Below, piece after piece: positions 49,038 through 58,145 of a stretch of DNA of 64,000 bases (its first letter is position 1; each line of letters begins with the position of its first letter). Location of the stretch: the NCBI RefSeq assembly GCF_011440305.1, contig NZ_JAAOIW010000003.1, forward strand, positions 62,001 to 126,000, given 5' to 3'. The notes beneath the pieces were generated by a model, which saw only the letters and a program-made list of their open reading frames with translations, did no database searches and was not told the DNA's origin. Position numbers and translations under genes: made by a program. The stretch is from Paenibacillus agricola. Lineage in GTDB: Bacteria; Bacillota; Bacilli; Paenibacillales; NBRC-103111.

Positions 49038-49988
49038 TCAGTCCGCCTCCTTTTTGAAGAGTCCGAATAGCTTCAATTGCACCAAGTTAATGGCCAACAC
49101 AATCATGAGCAGTGTAATGCCTATGGCTGAACCAAAGCCCATATCGTTCCTCTGAAAAGCCTGCTGGTAAATATATCTGACAATGGTAAGGCCGATATCA
49201 CCCGGCATCCCTTCATTCCAAAATACAAAGCTTTCTCCAAACATCCGATATCCATCAAAAATAGCTATGGTTAGCGTATAGATGATGATTGGTTTTAAAA
49301 GCGGCAAAGTGATGTAATACAGCTTAGTGAAGGCGTTGGCCCCGTCTATTTCTGCGGATTCGTACAATTCCTCAGGTATGCTTTGAAGACCTGCCAAATA
49401 ATAGACCATATTGATCCCTGCATAACGCCATGCGGTAAGGATAACCATCAGCATCAAACCCGTACCATAGTTCATATTCCATTTCTGGGGAGTCAGTCCC
49501 AGCTGTATAAAAACAGAGTTTATGAGGGCTGTATCCAGTTCTCCAAACATCAGCCTGAAAGAAACGCCCGCTACAATGACAGAGGTTAACGCCGGGATAA
49601 ATATAATGGACTTAAAAAAAGATCTGGCCTTCATTAGCGTGGAATTCAACAATACTGCAAAAATGATAGGAATGGGTATTAGCACCATAATCGTAATAGC
49701 TGTGTATATGGTGTTGGTTTCTAGTGCATTGTAAAAATGTTCGTTAAATAGTCGTGAGTAATTGTCTAGTCCTATAAACCTTGCATTATTGAGACCCAAA
49801 ACTTCTTGGAAGCTCATGGTAAATGTTGCGATTGTGGGATATAAGAAAAATATGAAAAATGACAGGATAAAGGGTGAAACAAAGATATAAGGAGCTAACT
49901 TTTTAGAGTAAAAAAATCCTTTAAAGCTGAATCCTCTGTTCCTCTTGGTTATTGGTTTGTAAGCAGGATTTATCCTTTCTGTAGTCAC
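49038..49988 (-). CDS. MalF/UgpA-type carbohydrate ABC permease (AraP-like)
   Basis: First membrane subunit, 316 residues. It has KLAPYIFVSPFILSFFIFFL and the signature YESAEIDGANAFTKLYYITL. The start is GTG at 49988 with GAGGTGG upstream. It pairs with the permease at 49035 and is preceded by the binding-protein gene and a hairpin. Confidence 0.95.
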   Translation of the reverse strand: MTTERINPAYKPITKRNRGFSFKGFFYSKKLAPYIFVSPFILSFFIFFLYPTIATFTMSFQEVLGLNNARFIGLDNYSRLFNEHFYNALETNTIYTAITIMVLIPIPIIFAVLLNSTLMKARSFFKSIIFIPALTSVIVAGVSFRLMFGELDTALINSVFIQLGLTPQKWNMNYGTGLMLMVILTAWRYAGINMVYYLAGLQSIPEELYESAEIDGANAFTKLYYITLPLLKPIIIYTLTIAIFDGYRMFGESFVFWNEGMPGDIGLTIVRYIYQQAFQRNDMGFGSAIGITLLMIVLAINLVQLKLFGLFKKEAD

Positions 49989-50017
49989 GACTTCACCACC
50001 TCATCTGTATCAGGACC

Positions 50018-50041
50018 GCAGAAAACCGGTTCGGATTCTGC
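50018..50041 (-). other. Intercistronic hairpin after binding-protein gene
   Basis: GCAGAA and TTCTGC enclose an AACCGGTT self-complementary core. It lies between the binding-protein stop (50067) and the permease start (49988), without a U tract. Confidence 0.4.
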
Positions 50042-50066
50042 AGCCCTGGCCATTGCATCATGCTAA

Positions 50067-51380
50067 TTATTTTTTCTGCTTCCGCAGTTCATCAGCAGCT
50101 GCTTTTAATGCCTGTTCCGGAGTCTGACTCTGTTCTTTCAATGATTTGAACATTACACTAGAATTTACTATGTCCTGGGCTGCGGCGCTCAATTCTCCCA
50201 TATTAGGTGATTTGATTTCATCCTTCATATCCAAAAGCACCTTGAACACCTTTTCGTTGCTGAAGTACGGGTCAGGCAATTGAAGTTCCGGAGCATCCCA
50301 GACATCCCATCGGATAGGATCGAAGCTGAGTTCCTGCCATATCCTTATATTCGCTTCCTTGGTCAGCTTGGCAAAGGCAAGAAATTTAACGGCCATATCC
50401 TGGTTTTTGCTTTGCTTGGTAACAGCCGTACCCGTTCCTCCCATTCCTGCAGACCTTACATCGCCCTTTTCCCATATAGGCATAGGGCGGACTACTACTT
50501 TACCCTTTAAGTCAGGCATATAAGACAAGAACCTGCTCATGTACCACATGGGCATGATCAGAGAAGCCATTCCGCCTTTATTCATGTAAGTGAAAAATTC
50601 TTCCTTACTTGTATCTCCCCCAGGCATGGGAACTGCGATTTTATCCTTGTACATCATGTCGTGCATAGAATTTAGAGTTTTTATATTGATATCATTATCA
50701 AGAGTCACTCCACCGTTTTTATCCAGATAGTCGGAGCCTCTCTGCACGATCATCGGCCAGAACGGTCGCTGGTTAGTAACTTCAAAAGCAGTCATAGGCT
50801 TGCCCGTTGCGGTAACAACCTTCTTGCCTGCTTCGACATAATCGCTCCAAGTCTTTATGGTATCTGGGTTCACACCCGCTTTATCCATAATTTCCTTATT
50901 GTAATACACAACGGAAGCACCTACGTGGAAATCGACACCGTAATATTTTCCGCCTTTACTGTAGATATCAAATCGGGATTGAATAAATTTATCCTTTTCC
51001 GGTTCGATGATCTTATTCAATTCTACCAATTGGATATCGCCCTTTAAAAAGTTTTGGAAGAAGTTGATATTGATATCGGCAATATCAGGCGCACCGACTC
51101 CGGATTGTAAGGAAATTAAAAGCTTATTATGCATTTCTGCGTTGGGGTAAGTATCCACCGTTAATTTTATAGGCTGATTGGGGTTGGCTTTGTTCCATAT
51201 TTCCACTGTTTTTTCATAGTACGTCTTGTGCACCTCCTGGAATGTCCACAATGACAATTCCACCGGTTTCTGAGCCTGATTTTCAGATGGCTGATTCCCC
51301 CCGTCGCTACTAGTACAACCTGACAAAATGGAAGTCAATAAGAGCAGAATAGTAACAGCAATAATGGATGCTCTTTTCAT
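50067..51380 (-). CDS. Family 1 solute-binding lipoprotein (arabino-oligosaccharide type)
   Basis: Extracellular lipoprotein of about 437 residues. The lipobox is ILSGC, followed by TSSDGGNQ. SBP_bac_1 features include PVELSLWTFQEVHKTYYE, GGKYYGVDFHVGASVVYYN and AGMGGTGTAVTKQSKNQDMA. The ATG at 51380 is preferred, since the GTG at 51389 abuts the GGGAG. The downstream AbfA gene suggests arabinofuranose-containing oligosaccharides as ligand. A TATAAT box lies 66 nt upstream, so it probably has its own promoter besides read-through from the regulator genes. Confidence 0.95.
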   Translation of the reverse strand: MKRASIIAVTILLLLTSILSGCTSSDGGNQPSENQAQKPVELSLWTFQEVHKTYYEKTVEIWNKANPNQPIKLTVDTYPNAEMHNKLLISLQSGVGAPDIADININFFQNFLKGDIQLVELNKIIEPEKDKFIQSRFDIYSKGGKYYGVDFHVGASVVYYNKEIMDKAGVNPDTIKTWSDYVEAGKKVVTATGKPMTAFEVTNQRPFWPMIVQRGSDYLDKNGGVTLDNDINIKTLNSMHDMMYKDKIAVPMPGGDTSKEEFFTYMNKGGMASLIMPMWYMSRFLSYMPDLKGKVVVRPMPIWEKGDVRSAGMGGTGTAVTKQSKNQDMAVKFLAFAKLTKEANIRIWQELSFDPIRWDVWDAPELQLPDPYFSNEKVFKVLLDMKDEIKSPNMGELSAAAQDIVNSSVMFKSLKEQSQTPEQALKAAADELRKQKK

Positions 51381-51445
51381 GTGTTTCACTCTCCCTCATA
51401 ATAAATACTTTTGGGTAAATAAATAATGCTATTCACTTATTTCTA

Positions 51446-51451
51446 ATTATA
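51446..51451 (-). promoter_or_regulatory. Candidate -10 box for binding-protein operon
   Basis: Perfect TATAAT on the minus strand with no recognisable -35 at the right distance, as expected for a promoter activated by an AraC-type regulator. It lies about 65 nt before the ATG at 51380. Confidence 0.4.
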
Positions 51452-51533
51452 AAAGAGCTTGTGAATATCCGGACTACACTTTTCTATACTCTACTCTAAC
51501 TTTTTGATATATCCGAAAACAATGGCAACTCGT

Positions 51534-53162
51534 TTAGCTTCTGCAAATCTGTTCATATTCAAGCGGGGTCATTCCAGTTGTCTCCTTGAACACCTTGAAA
51601 AAGTAGTTGTAGTTATTAAAACCAACACAGGATACAATTTCCTTCAGTTTAAGCTCACCATTCTCGATATACTGCTTAGCGTTCTCCACCCTGACATGGT
51701 TCAAGTATTCAACAAACCCCATCTTGCACTCCTCCCTAAACAGCCTGCTGATATAAGAGTTGCTTACTCCTACGAAATCGGCAACATCTCCCAGTGAAAA
51801 GTCCGTTTTGTAATTGCGATGAATAAACCCAACAGCCTTCTTGGTAATTTCGCTTAATTGTCCGCCTATTTTCGTCCGCTCCAGTATCGATATCAGTTTT
51901 TTATTAAGACCCAAAATCCAGTCTTTAATATCCATGAGGGTCTCATATTTTTGTATCATATTGTAAGGAATATCTTCGCTGATATAAAGCTTTGAGATCT
52001 CGATTCCGGTATCTTTGGCAACCTTGTTTACAATGTTAATTAATTCTGCACAAATCATCTGGGTTGATTTACTACTTAACCTCAAACTTGAAATTTTTTT
52101 AAAAACTTCTTCGATTAACCTCTCTACACTCTTAACATCTAAATTTTTCAAGGCTGAATATATAGCTTTTTCATCCTTTATATCCAGACAGAAAAAGCCT
52201 TCTTCCAGTTTACTGCTCGTATTTTCTATAAATATCCCATTTTTCCCTTTGTAAAATTTGTCTTTTAATATGGAATCTGCCTCATGATAAGCTTGACGCA
52301 GATCGAGGACTTCTTTGCAAACCTTACTTACGCCGAAACAAGCTGTTATATTCAGGTATTTTTTGATCTCAGATCGTATTCTATTTAAAATCGTATAAAT
52401 TCGGTTGTATATGTACATCGTACTGACGGTCTTGCCTATAGAAAAAATCAGGATGAATTTCCCTTTCGATGTATGGACTATTACAGACTTCTCCCATTCG
52501 CCCAGTATGCCTATTGATATATCCATTAAAGTTTTTATTAAAACATCCACTTCTATCGGGGTGAATTTTTCTTCAATTAATCGATAATCATCGATCTCTG
52601 CAACGGTCACAATCAGGCTCTCCGTGTCTATTTGTATGTCCAAGGAGCATAATTTGCTCTTAATCTCATCGATATTCGATATACTTCCCTCTATAAGCCT
52701 GTGAATAAACTCCTGACGCAAAAAAGCCTTACCATAGGAGAGCTCAACGGATATCTCATTCTGTCTATCACGTTCATTTCTGTATTTCAATATGGAGCTT
52801 CTAGCAGCTTGAAGTATTTCTAATAGAAGGGCAGCATCCAGCTGGTGCTTCAGCACATAATCTAGGGCTCCCTTTTTCATGCTCTGCCTGACATAGTCGA
52901 AATCGTCATAGGCACTCAAAGCAATAATTCGGACTTGTGGGCTATGCTGCTCCAGATAATCAATTAGTTCTATTCCGTTCATCAGAGGCATGTTGATGTC
53001 AGTAATAACAATGTCAGGCAGTTCATCTTCCATGAGCTTTAATGCATTGATCCCGTTGCTTGCTTCTCCAGAAATATAAAAACCGTTGCTTTCCCAAATG
53101 ATCATCGTCTTTAAATCTGTCCTTGATAGAGCATTATCATCCACTATAAGTACTTTGAGCAT
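51534..53162 (-). CDS. YesN-type AraC-family response regulator
   Basis: A 542-residue response regulator. The receiver has VDDN, phosphoacceptor Asp55 in VITDINMP and Lys105 in YVLKHQL. A long middle region (residues 130-420) precedes the AraC domain (FSLGDVADFVGVSNSYISRL ... VSCVGFNNYNYFFKVFKE). It is more A/T-rich than the neighbouring GH and transport genes. It overlaps the kinase gene by 26 bp. It likely activates the binding-protein/permease/abfA operon directly downstream. Confidence 0.95.
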   Translation of the reverse strand: MLKVLIVDDNALSRTDLKTMIIWESNGFYISGEASNGINALKLMEDELPDIVITDINMPLMNGIELIDYLEQHSPQVRIIALSAYDDFDYVRQSMKKGALDYVLKHQLDAALLLEILQAARSSILKYRNERDRQNEISVELSYGKAFLRQEFIHRLIEGSISNIDEIKSKLCSLDIQIDTESLIVTVAEIDDYRLIEEKFTPIEVDVLIKTLMDISIGILGEWEKSVIVHTSKGKFILIFSIGKTVSTMYIYNRIYTILNRIRSEIKKYLNITACFGVSKVCKEVLDLRQAYHEADSILKDKFYKGKNGIFIENTSSKLEEGFFCLDIKDEKAIYSALKNLDVKSVERLIEEVFKKISSLRLSSKSTQMICAELINIVNKVAKDTGIEISKLYISEDIPYNMIQKYETLMDIKDWILGLNKKLISILERTKIGGQLSEITKKAVGFIHRNYKTDFSLGDVADFVGVSNSYISRLFREECKMGFVEYLNHVRVENAKQYIENGELKLKEIVSCVGFNNYNYFFKVFKETTGMTPLEYEQICRS

Positions 53163-55038
53163 AGGTATTATGCCCCTCCTCTCCTGTGATAGGAATGGTG
53201 ATTTCTATCGTAGTCAGCATGTTTGGAACGCTTTGAATGGATATTCCGTATGCTTCCCCGAAATAAAGCTTTATTCGTTCATCCACATTCCGAATGCCCA
53301 TACCGCTTAGTTTGCCTTCTTTATTCTGAAGTTTTTCCTGCAGCAGATTGTTCATCTTATAACTAGGAATACCGACACCATTATCGGTTATGGTAATTAT
53401 CAATTGATCCTCAGCCCTGTAACCTTTTATGATAATCAGGCCCTGTCCCTCCATAGGCTCAATCCCATGCAACAGTGAATTTTCCACGATTGGCTGCATG
53501 ATAAACTTCAGTATTTTTAAATCCAGTACGCCTTCCTCCATTTCAAAATGCACCCTGAACTTGTCATAATACCTGTATGTCATTATATTTAAGTAGTTTT
53601 TGACATATTCGATTTCTTCCCTTATGTTGATCAGCTCCCCTCCTTTTCCCATACATACGTGCAGCAGCTGTATTAGCGAAGTGATTAAACTCGATATGTT
53701 CTCCGCCTTCTGTACATTTGCAAGCCACCTTACGGTATTTAAAGTATTAGAAAGAAAATGCGGATTAATCTGTGCTTGAAGAGTGCTGAGCTCTGCGCGC
53801 CTTTTCAAAGCTTCTTTGCTCTTTACTTCATCAATAAGGAATTGAAGCTCACTAACCATGGTATTGAAATTTGTAATCACTACCCCTAACTCGTCACTGC
53901 TTCGATCCTCGATCTGTACAACAAATTTTCCTTTTTTTACATTATTCATAGAATCCAATAGTTGTTTTAAAGGATTGGAGATGCTTCTCGATACGATGAA
54001 AGACAGAAGTAGTGCAAGTACAAAACATACAACTCCTAAAATGGCAATATAGATGCCAATTCGAATCGACTCATCGTTTATATAGGAAAACGGGATCGTA
54101 CTAACCACATACCAGTCAGCACTTGGTATATACGTATAGGCAATTAGATTACGTTTCCCTGAGATTGTTCGATTGAATGAATAGATTTCATTCTCTTTAT
54201 TGGTTTTAATCTCTTGAATAAGCTCACTGTCGGGATACATCTTAGCAGCTTTAACTTCCGCACTTCGACCTGACATTACCATTCCATTACTGTTTAATAT
54301 GAAAATATCCGCACCGTGGCCAAGGTCAATATGTTTAAACTTATTCAAAATGTACTTCTCATCCACTCTTATAAGTATATAACCAAGTGGAGTCCCATGC
54401 TGCAGTGATTTAAAGCTTCTATACAGCAGAATTCCGCGTTTTCCATAATTTTCGATTCTAAAGCTTGAATTATTTGAATCTTCCTCGTTAGCTTTATCCT
54501 GAATTGTCCATAAGGGAACACCATTATTAGTCGTCGTTTCTTCAAGAATGCTATTTAAATAGTCAGATTTCAGCTTAAATTTAAAGTGCACATCTCCATA
54601 GGCAATTATTTTTTCTTTATTTCTCGTAAATACAAGTACATCCGTAACACTGGGAAAGAATGAAAATCTTTTGACTAGCATACTGTGCATTTTTAATTCC
54701 ACCTCGTTTTTTTCCCATTCATTCAAGGTATTAAAGGAATCCAGCGTATTTTGGATCATATCTGAAAACGCAATGTTAACGCTGTCATTTTCAATCTGGA
54801 CAAGTTCATTTTTAATATTTTCACTGACTTGATTCATCACCTGGATGGAATAAGTGCTTATCTTTGTTTTCATAGCTTCGCTTGATTGAAAATAGGCAAA
54901 AATTCCCGTTATCAGTAAGGGAACTAATGAAAAAGTAGCAAAGGAGGCAACCAATCTATTCTGAATCTTTACCTGTCTTATATGGCGGTTTAGCGCAGTA
55001 AATGCCCATTGCCATATACGGATTCTTAGGTTAACCAC
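53137..55038 (-). CDS. YesM-type sensor histidine kinase
   Basis: Membrane sensor kinase of 633 residues. The first span lies near residues 28-48 (LVASFATFSLVPLLITGIFA), an extracellular dCache-like domain spans about residues 50-310, and the second span is near residues 315-340. HAMP (PLKQLLDSMNNVKKGKFVV), phosphoacceptor box AQINPHFLSNTLNTVRW and an ATPase domain with TITDNGVGIPSYK and SGMGIRNVDER follow. The start is GTG at 55038 with AGAGGAG upstream. It partners the overlapping regulator. Confidence 0.94.
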   Translation of the reverse strand: MVNLRIRIWQWAFTALNRHIRQVKIQNRLVASFATFSLVPLLITGIFAYFQSSEAMKTKISTYSIQVMNQVSENIKNELVQIENDSVNIAFSDMIQNTLDSFNTLNEWEKNEVELKMHSMLVKRFSFFPSVTDVLVFTRNKEKIIAYGDVHFKFKLKSDYLNSILEETTTNNGVPLWTIQDKANEEDSNNSSFRIENYGKRGILLYRSFKSLQHGTPLGYILIRVDEKYILNKFKHIDLGHGADIFILNSNGMVMSGRSAEVKAAKMYPDSELIQEIKTNKENEIYSFNRTISGKRNLIAYTYIPSADWYVVSTIPFSYINDESIRIGIYIAILGVVCFVLALLLSFIVSRSISNPLKQLLDSMNNVKKGKFVVQIEDRSSDELGVVITNFNTMVSELQFLIDEVKSKEALKRRAELSTLQAQINPHFLSNTLNTVRWLANVQKAENISSLITSLIQLLHVCMGKGGELINIREEIEYVKNYLNIMTYRYYDKFRVHFEMEEGVLDLKILKFIMQPIVENSLLHGIEPMEGQGLIIIKGYRAEDQLIITITDNGVGIPSYKMNNLLQEKLQNKEGKLSGMGIRNVDERIKLYFGEAYGISIQSVPNMLTTIEITIPITGEEGHNTYAQSTYSG

Positions 55039-55221
55039 GATTTCAACTCCTCTTCTACTATTAATAAAGTGTTCGGATTAACATGTAATATTCTTTAAAG
55101 AAGCGCAATTCCCTTTATTATACTTAATAACGGTTTCTATGGGCATGGCAAAAAGCGATCTCCAACTTATATTTTATAATCGTTAAGTAGAGTATACAGG
55201 TTCTTGTAAACAAACAGGAAA
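55039..55221 (-). other. A/T-rich promoter region of kinase/regulator operon
   Basis: On the minus strand a TATAAT (within AAGTATAATAAAGG, near 55120) lies about 80 nt before the kinase start, without a clear -35 box. A second TATAAA-like box lies near 55175. No coding sequence or riboswitch pattern is seen. Confidence 0.4.
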
Positions 55222-55265
55222 GTACCCAAGTTCTTGTCATCGCTAATTGACAAGAACTTGGGTAC
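55222..55265 (-). terminator. Long perfect hairpin, probable terminator
   Basis: GTACCCAAGTTCTTGTCA (55222-55239) is exactly complementary to 55248-55265 around an 8-nt loop. On the minus strand TTTCCTGTTTGTTT follows. It lies 68 nt after the stop of the GH gene (55334). The 18-bp perfect stem is longer than most intrinsic terminators. Confidence 0.65.
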
Positions 55266-55333
55266 ATAATGGTTTTTACAAAGCAGCGACGGGAAGTGTC
55301 CGAGGAAAACGATCGTTCACCTCGGCAATTCTA

Positions 55334-58057
55334 TTAAGCTGGACAGACGGTCAGTACTCCCTTGCAATCTCCGGGAAGACATATATCCAGCAGGCCGTCA
55401 TCATTCGTCCCAGCCTCCATAATCCGCCCATTCCAAGTGACACGGTAAGATTGCCCCGCCTTCATGCATACAAGAAGCGTATGACCATGGTCTTCCGCCC
55501 CATAATAAAGCAGATCGACCAAAAGCTCGGTGTTGTCCATGCTGAACTCTGTCAGCACCGCCCAAACATCATAGCCGAAGGTGACTGTACCCGGTCGGTA
55601 ATAAGCAGCAAACCAGCTCAGCACCGGGGCTGACAGCCCGCCGAAGTGATGCCAGCCGGCTCCTCTTCCGGACTGCACAATAAAATGCTCATAGCAGTTA
55701 TAGGTCTGTTCGGTCTCCTTTTTCCATAGCTCCAACGCTGTGTGGGCAATAATATGGGCCTGATCACTACATCCGAGACTGAGCAGCATTTTCCAATAAA
55801 ACCACTGATGGGCCATCCATATGGCTCCGTTCCAGTAGCCATCCTTCTTATAATAGGCGGCACTCTGGTCGATGGCGGTCAAGCCGATCTCTGTCTTCAA
55901 CCGACTGGGGTCGGATATATAGCCGAGTAAACGCCGTTCCTGCTCGGGCGTGCAAATACCGGCGACAAGCGGGTAGGCTCCGTCGAGTCCCATATTATAA
56001 TTTTGCCCGCTCTCATGGCGGAGCAAGCCGTTCGGACGGCCCTGCGCATCATGCCGGACATAGCCGAAATAGCCGCTTTGCTCATCCCAAGCATAGTCCT
56101 GAACCGCTCTGCCGAATACGTCTATGTCTTCCTTGTATCCTGTAATGTCCCCTTCCAGACCGCCTATAGCGGTTGCTGCCATTTTCAATATTTTAGCGAT
56201 TCTAATGGCATGGCAGGTATTGGAGACGGGTGCCGTTTCATCCGTCAGCCCGCTACGGTGAACCTCGACCTGCGGAGGATAATCATCCCAGCCGCCGGAG
56301 TTGTAGAAATAATCCCATGTCTTCAGTAAATTCGAGGATAGCTTCCTCGTTGTCGAGCTCCCTTGCTTGCCCGTATAAAATAAATAATACTGCCGAAGCC
56401 GCGGGTAAAAATAGTTCAGCAGCTCCTTCGATCGGGTTTTATTCCAAATCTCCAGAAACAAATAATGCTGCACAGGAACCATACTGCCGTGATGAATAAA
56501 AGCCGCATGAGGATCTCCGGGTTCGGTAACGTAAGCATTCAGGCATTCCACTGATCGCTCCATATCGAGCTCCGCCAACCCGATCCCGATAAATCCAGAG
56601 TCCCAGGTGTACAAGCTGTCCCACCAACGGCCAGGCGTGTTATGACGGATATAGGACCGCTTCGTATATACCGGGTAGACGACATTCATCGCCAAAGTCG
56701 CCTCCATCAGCTGCTGACTGAAGCGGTACGGCTCGCCCGACGGGTTAAACGGCTGAGTCTTGGCTTCTGAGCTCCGCTTCACTGCAGCAAAGACGGTCTC
56801 GCACCGCTCGGCATCCGTATTAAAAGAAGCAAGCTGCTCCTCTACGTCTTCCTTACTACCGGAGCAAACCATTCCATGAATGATCGTCCTCGACTGCGCA
56901 GACAGAGGAATCGGCCTCAAATAAACATTCGTAAAATGACCGTCTCCCGGACCCTTAAACACAGAATCCACATGATGATGCACATTGTGACGCATAAACC
57001 GATCCAGCTCATCACAGTGGAACTCTCGCACCTCGTAATCATCAAAAACCCAGAGCAATCCGTAATAGCCGTCAATGCCATCGTATTTCAGAAGTAAGCT
57101 ATTCGGAACCGGCCCCGGTATGATTTGCGGATGCGCATTAGCTTCCTCCGGCACAAAGCGCACTTGACTTAACAGATGTTGTTCCGTGATAACAAACCCG
57201 TCCAGCTCGGCAGAACTTATGGCAGATTCACTTACCCATTCCAAGGAGGTGAACACGATCTCGTGCTGTCCCGCAGGCAGTGCCCCCAGACTTATGCTGA
57301 CTTTGCCCAGCTCTCCCGTTCCATTAAGCTCAAGCGTTGCATCCGCTGCTCCGCTAATCCGCAGCAGCAATCGCTGTCCTTCCAGCAGTCTGCAGCGTAG
57401 CAGGAGTACAGCATGCTCCATCGGCTCTGCAACCTCACAGATGTAGGCAACCCGATCCCCGGACTCCCGTCCGAATCGAAGCGCCGAGCCCCCTACCAGC
57501 CCCTGCCCTCTCTCTTCCCCGCGATAAAAGCCGTCGTATACGAGCGTATCGCTCGGCCGCGGCGCTGCAAATGACAAGGCCTTATAATCCAACGCATCCG
57601 TCCACAAGGCCGGAGTCGGGAGCTCCAACCGGCACACTCGCAGCTTATCTCCATGACCGCGCACTTGCGGGAAATGCAGAGATGCCATGTAGTGCAACAC
57701 GACATTCTGCTCGACATCGGTCCTGTTTACGAACTCACAGCGGACCAACCTTGCCCGATCGGACATTTCCACGTAGGAAATGTCCGTATACACTTGATCC
57801 TTCCACTCCAGCTCATGCCGGTGCGTGAACCAGCTCAAATCGGGCGATGCTTCCCACGGATGATAACCCGACTCCCACATCGTGTTTGGCACATCGACTT
57901 TTCTGCGGTAAAATCCGGGAAACACACTAAGATCGAAACGAAGCCCTTTTTGCGCATCGGCAATATGGGAGATTCCAATATATTTTTTTGTATAAGGGCC
58001 CCATAATGGGAGTTGCTTCAAATCATGCGTTCCAATCAAATGCTCTATGTGTTCCAA
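55334..58057 (-). CDS. (alpha/alpha)-barrel glycosidase, MGH1/GH63-like
   Basis: A protein of about 907 residues with no signal peptide. The C-terminal two-fifths look like an (alpha/alpha)6 barrel of clan GH-G: GRWWDSLYTWDSGFIGIGLA carries the candidate acid Asp, GYWNGAIWMAHQWFYWKML matches the trehalase-type YWxGxxW motif, and QTYNCYEHFI may hold the base Glu. The first 450 residues form beta-rich domains I do not recognise. The substrate is unknown; mannosylglycerate hydrolase-like and amylo-1,6-glucosidase-like labels are both possible. The TTG at 58057 is 8 nt from GAGGAG and is preferred to the GTG at 58066 that abuts it. It is the last gene of the cassette and presumably processes the imported ligand. 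Confidence 0.85.
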   Translation of the reverse strand: MEHIEHLIGTHDLKQLPLWGPYTKKYIGISHIADAQKGLRFDLSVFPGFYRRKVDVPNTMWESGYHPWEASPDLSWFTHRHELEWKDQVYTDISYVEMSDRARLVRCEFVNRTDVEQNVVLHYMASLHFPQVRGHGDKLRVCRLELPTPALWTDALDYKALSFAAPRPSDTLVYDGFYRGEERGQGLVGGSALRFGRESGDRVAYICEVAEPMEHAVLLLRCRLLEGQRLLLRISGAADATLELNGTGELGKVSISLGALPAGQHEIVFTSLEWVSESAISSAELDGFVITEQHLLSQVRFVPEEANAHPQIIPGPVPNSLLLKYDGIDGYYGLLWVFDDYEVREFHCDELDRFMRHNVHHHVDSVFKGPGDGHFTNVYLRPIPLSAQSRTIIHGMVCSGSKEDVEEQLASFNTDAERCETVFAAVKRSSEAKTQPFNPSGEPYRFSQQLMEATLAMNVVYPVYTKRSYIRHNTPGRWWDSLYTWDSGFIGIGLAELDMERSVECLNAYVTEPGDPHAAFIHHGSMVPVQHYLFLEIWNKTRSKELLNYFYPRLRQYYLFYTGKQGSSTTRKLSSNLLKTWDYFYNSGGWDDYPPQVEVHRSGLTDETAPVSNTCHAIRIAKILKMAATAIGGLEGDITGYKEDIDVFGRAVQDYAWDEQSGYFGYVRHDAQGRPNGLLRHESGQNYNMGLDGAYPLVAGICTPEQERRLLGYISDPSRLKTEIGLTAIDQSAAYYKKDGYWNGAIWMAHQWFYWKMLLSLGCSDQAHIIAHTALELWKKETEQTYNCYEHFIVQSGRGAGWHHFGGLSAPVLSWFAAYYRPGTVTFGYDVWAVLTEFSMDNTELLVDLLYYGAEDHGHTLLVCMKAGQSYRVTWNGRIMEAGTNDDGLLDICLPGDCKGVLTVCPA

Positions 58058-58081
58058 ATGCTCCACTCCTCACAAGGGAAT

Positions 58082-58125
58082 AGAGGCTGTTCATCCGCAG
58101 CCTTACTACGGGAGATACAGCCTCT
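58082..58125 (-). other. Intercistronic hairpin after binding-protein gene
   Basis: AGAGGCTGT (58082-58090) and ACAGCCTCT (58117-58125) form a 9-bp stem with a 26-nt loop between the binding-protein stop (58146) and the glycosidase start. On the minus strand the tail is ATTCCC, so full termination is unlikely. Confidence 0.55.
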
Positions 58126-58145
58126 TTTTCTATCCTAGCTGATTT

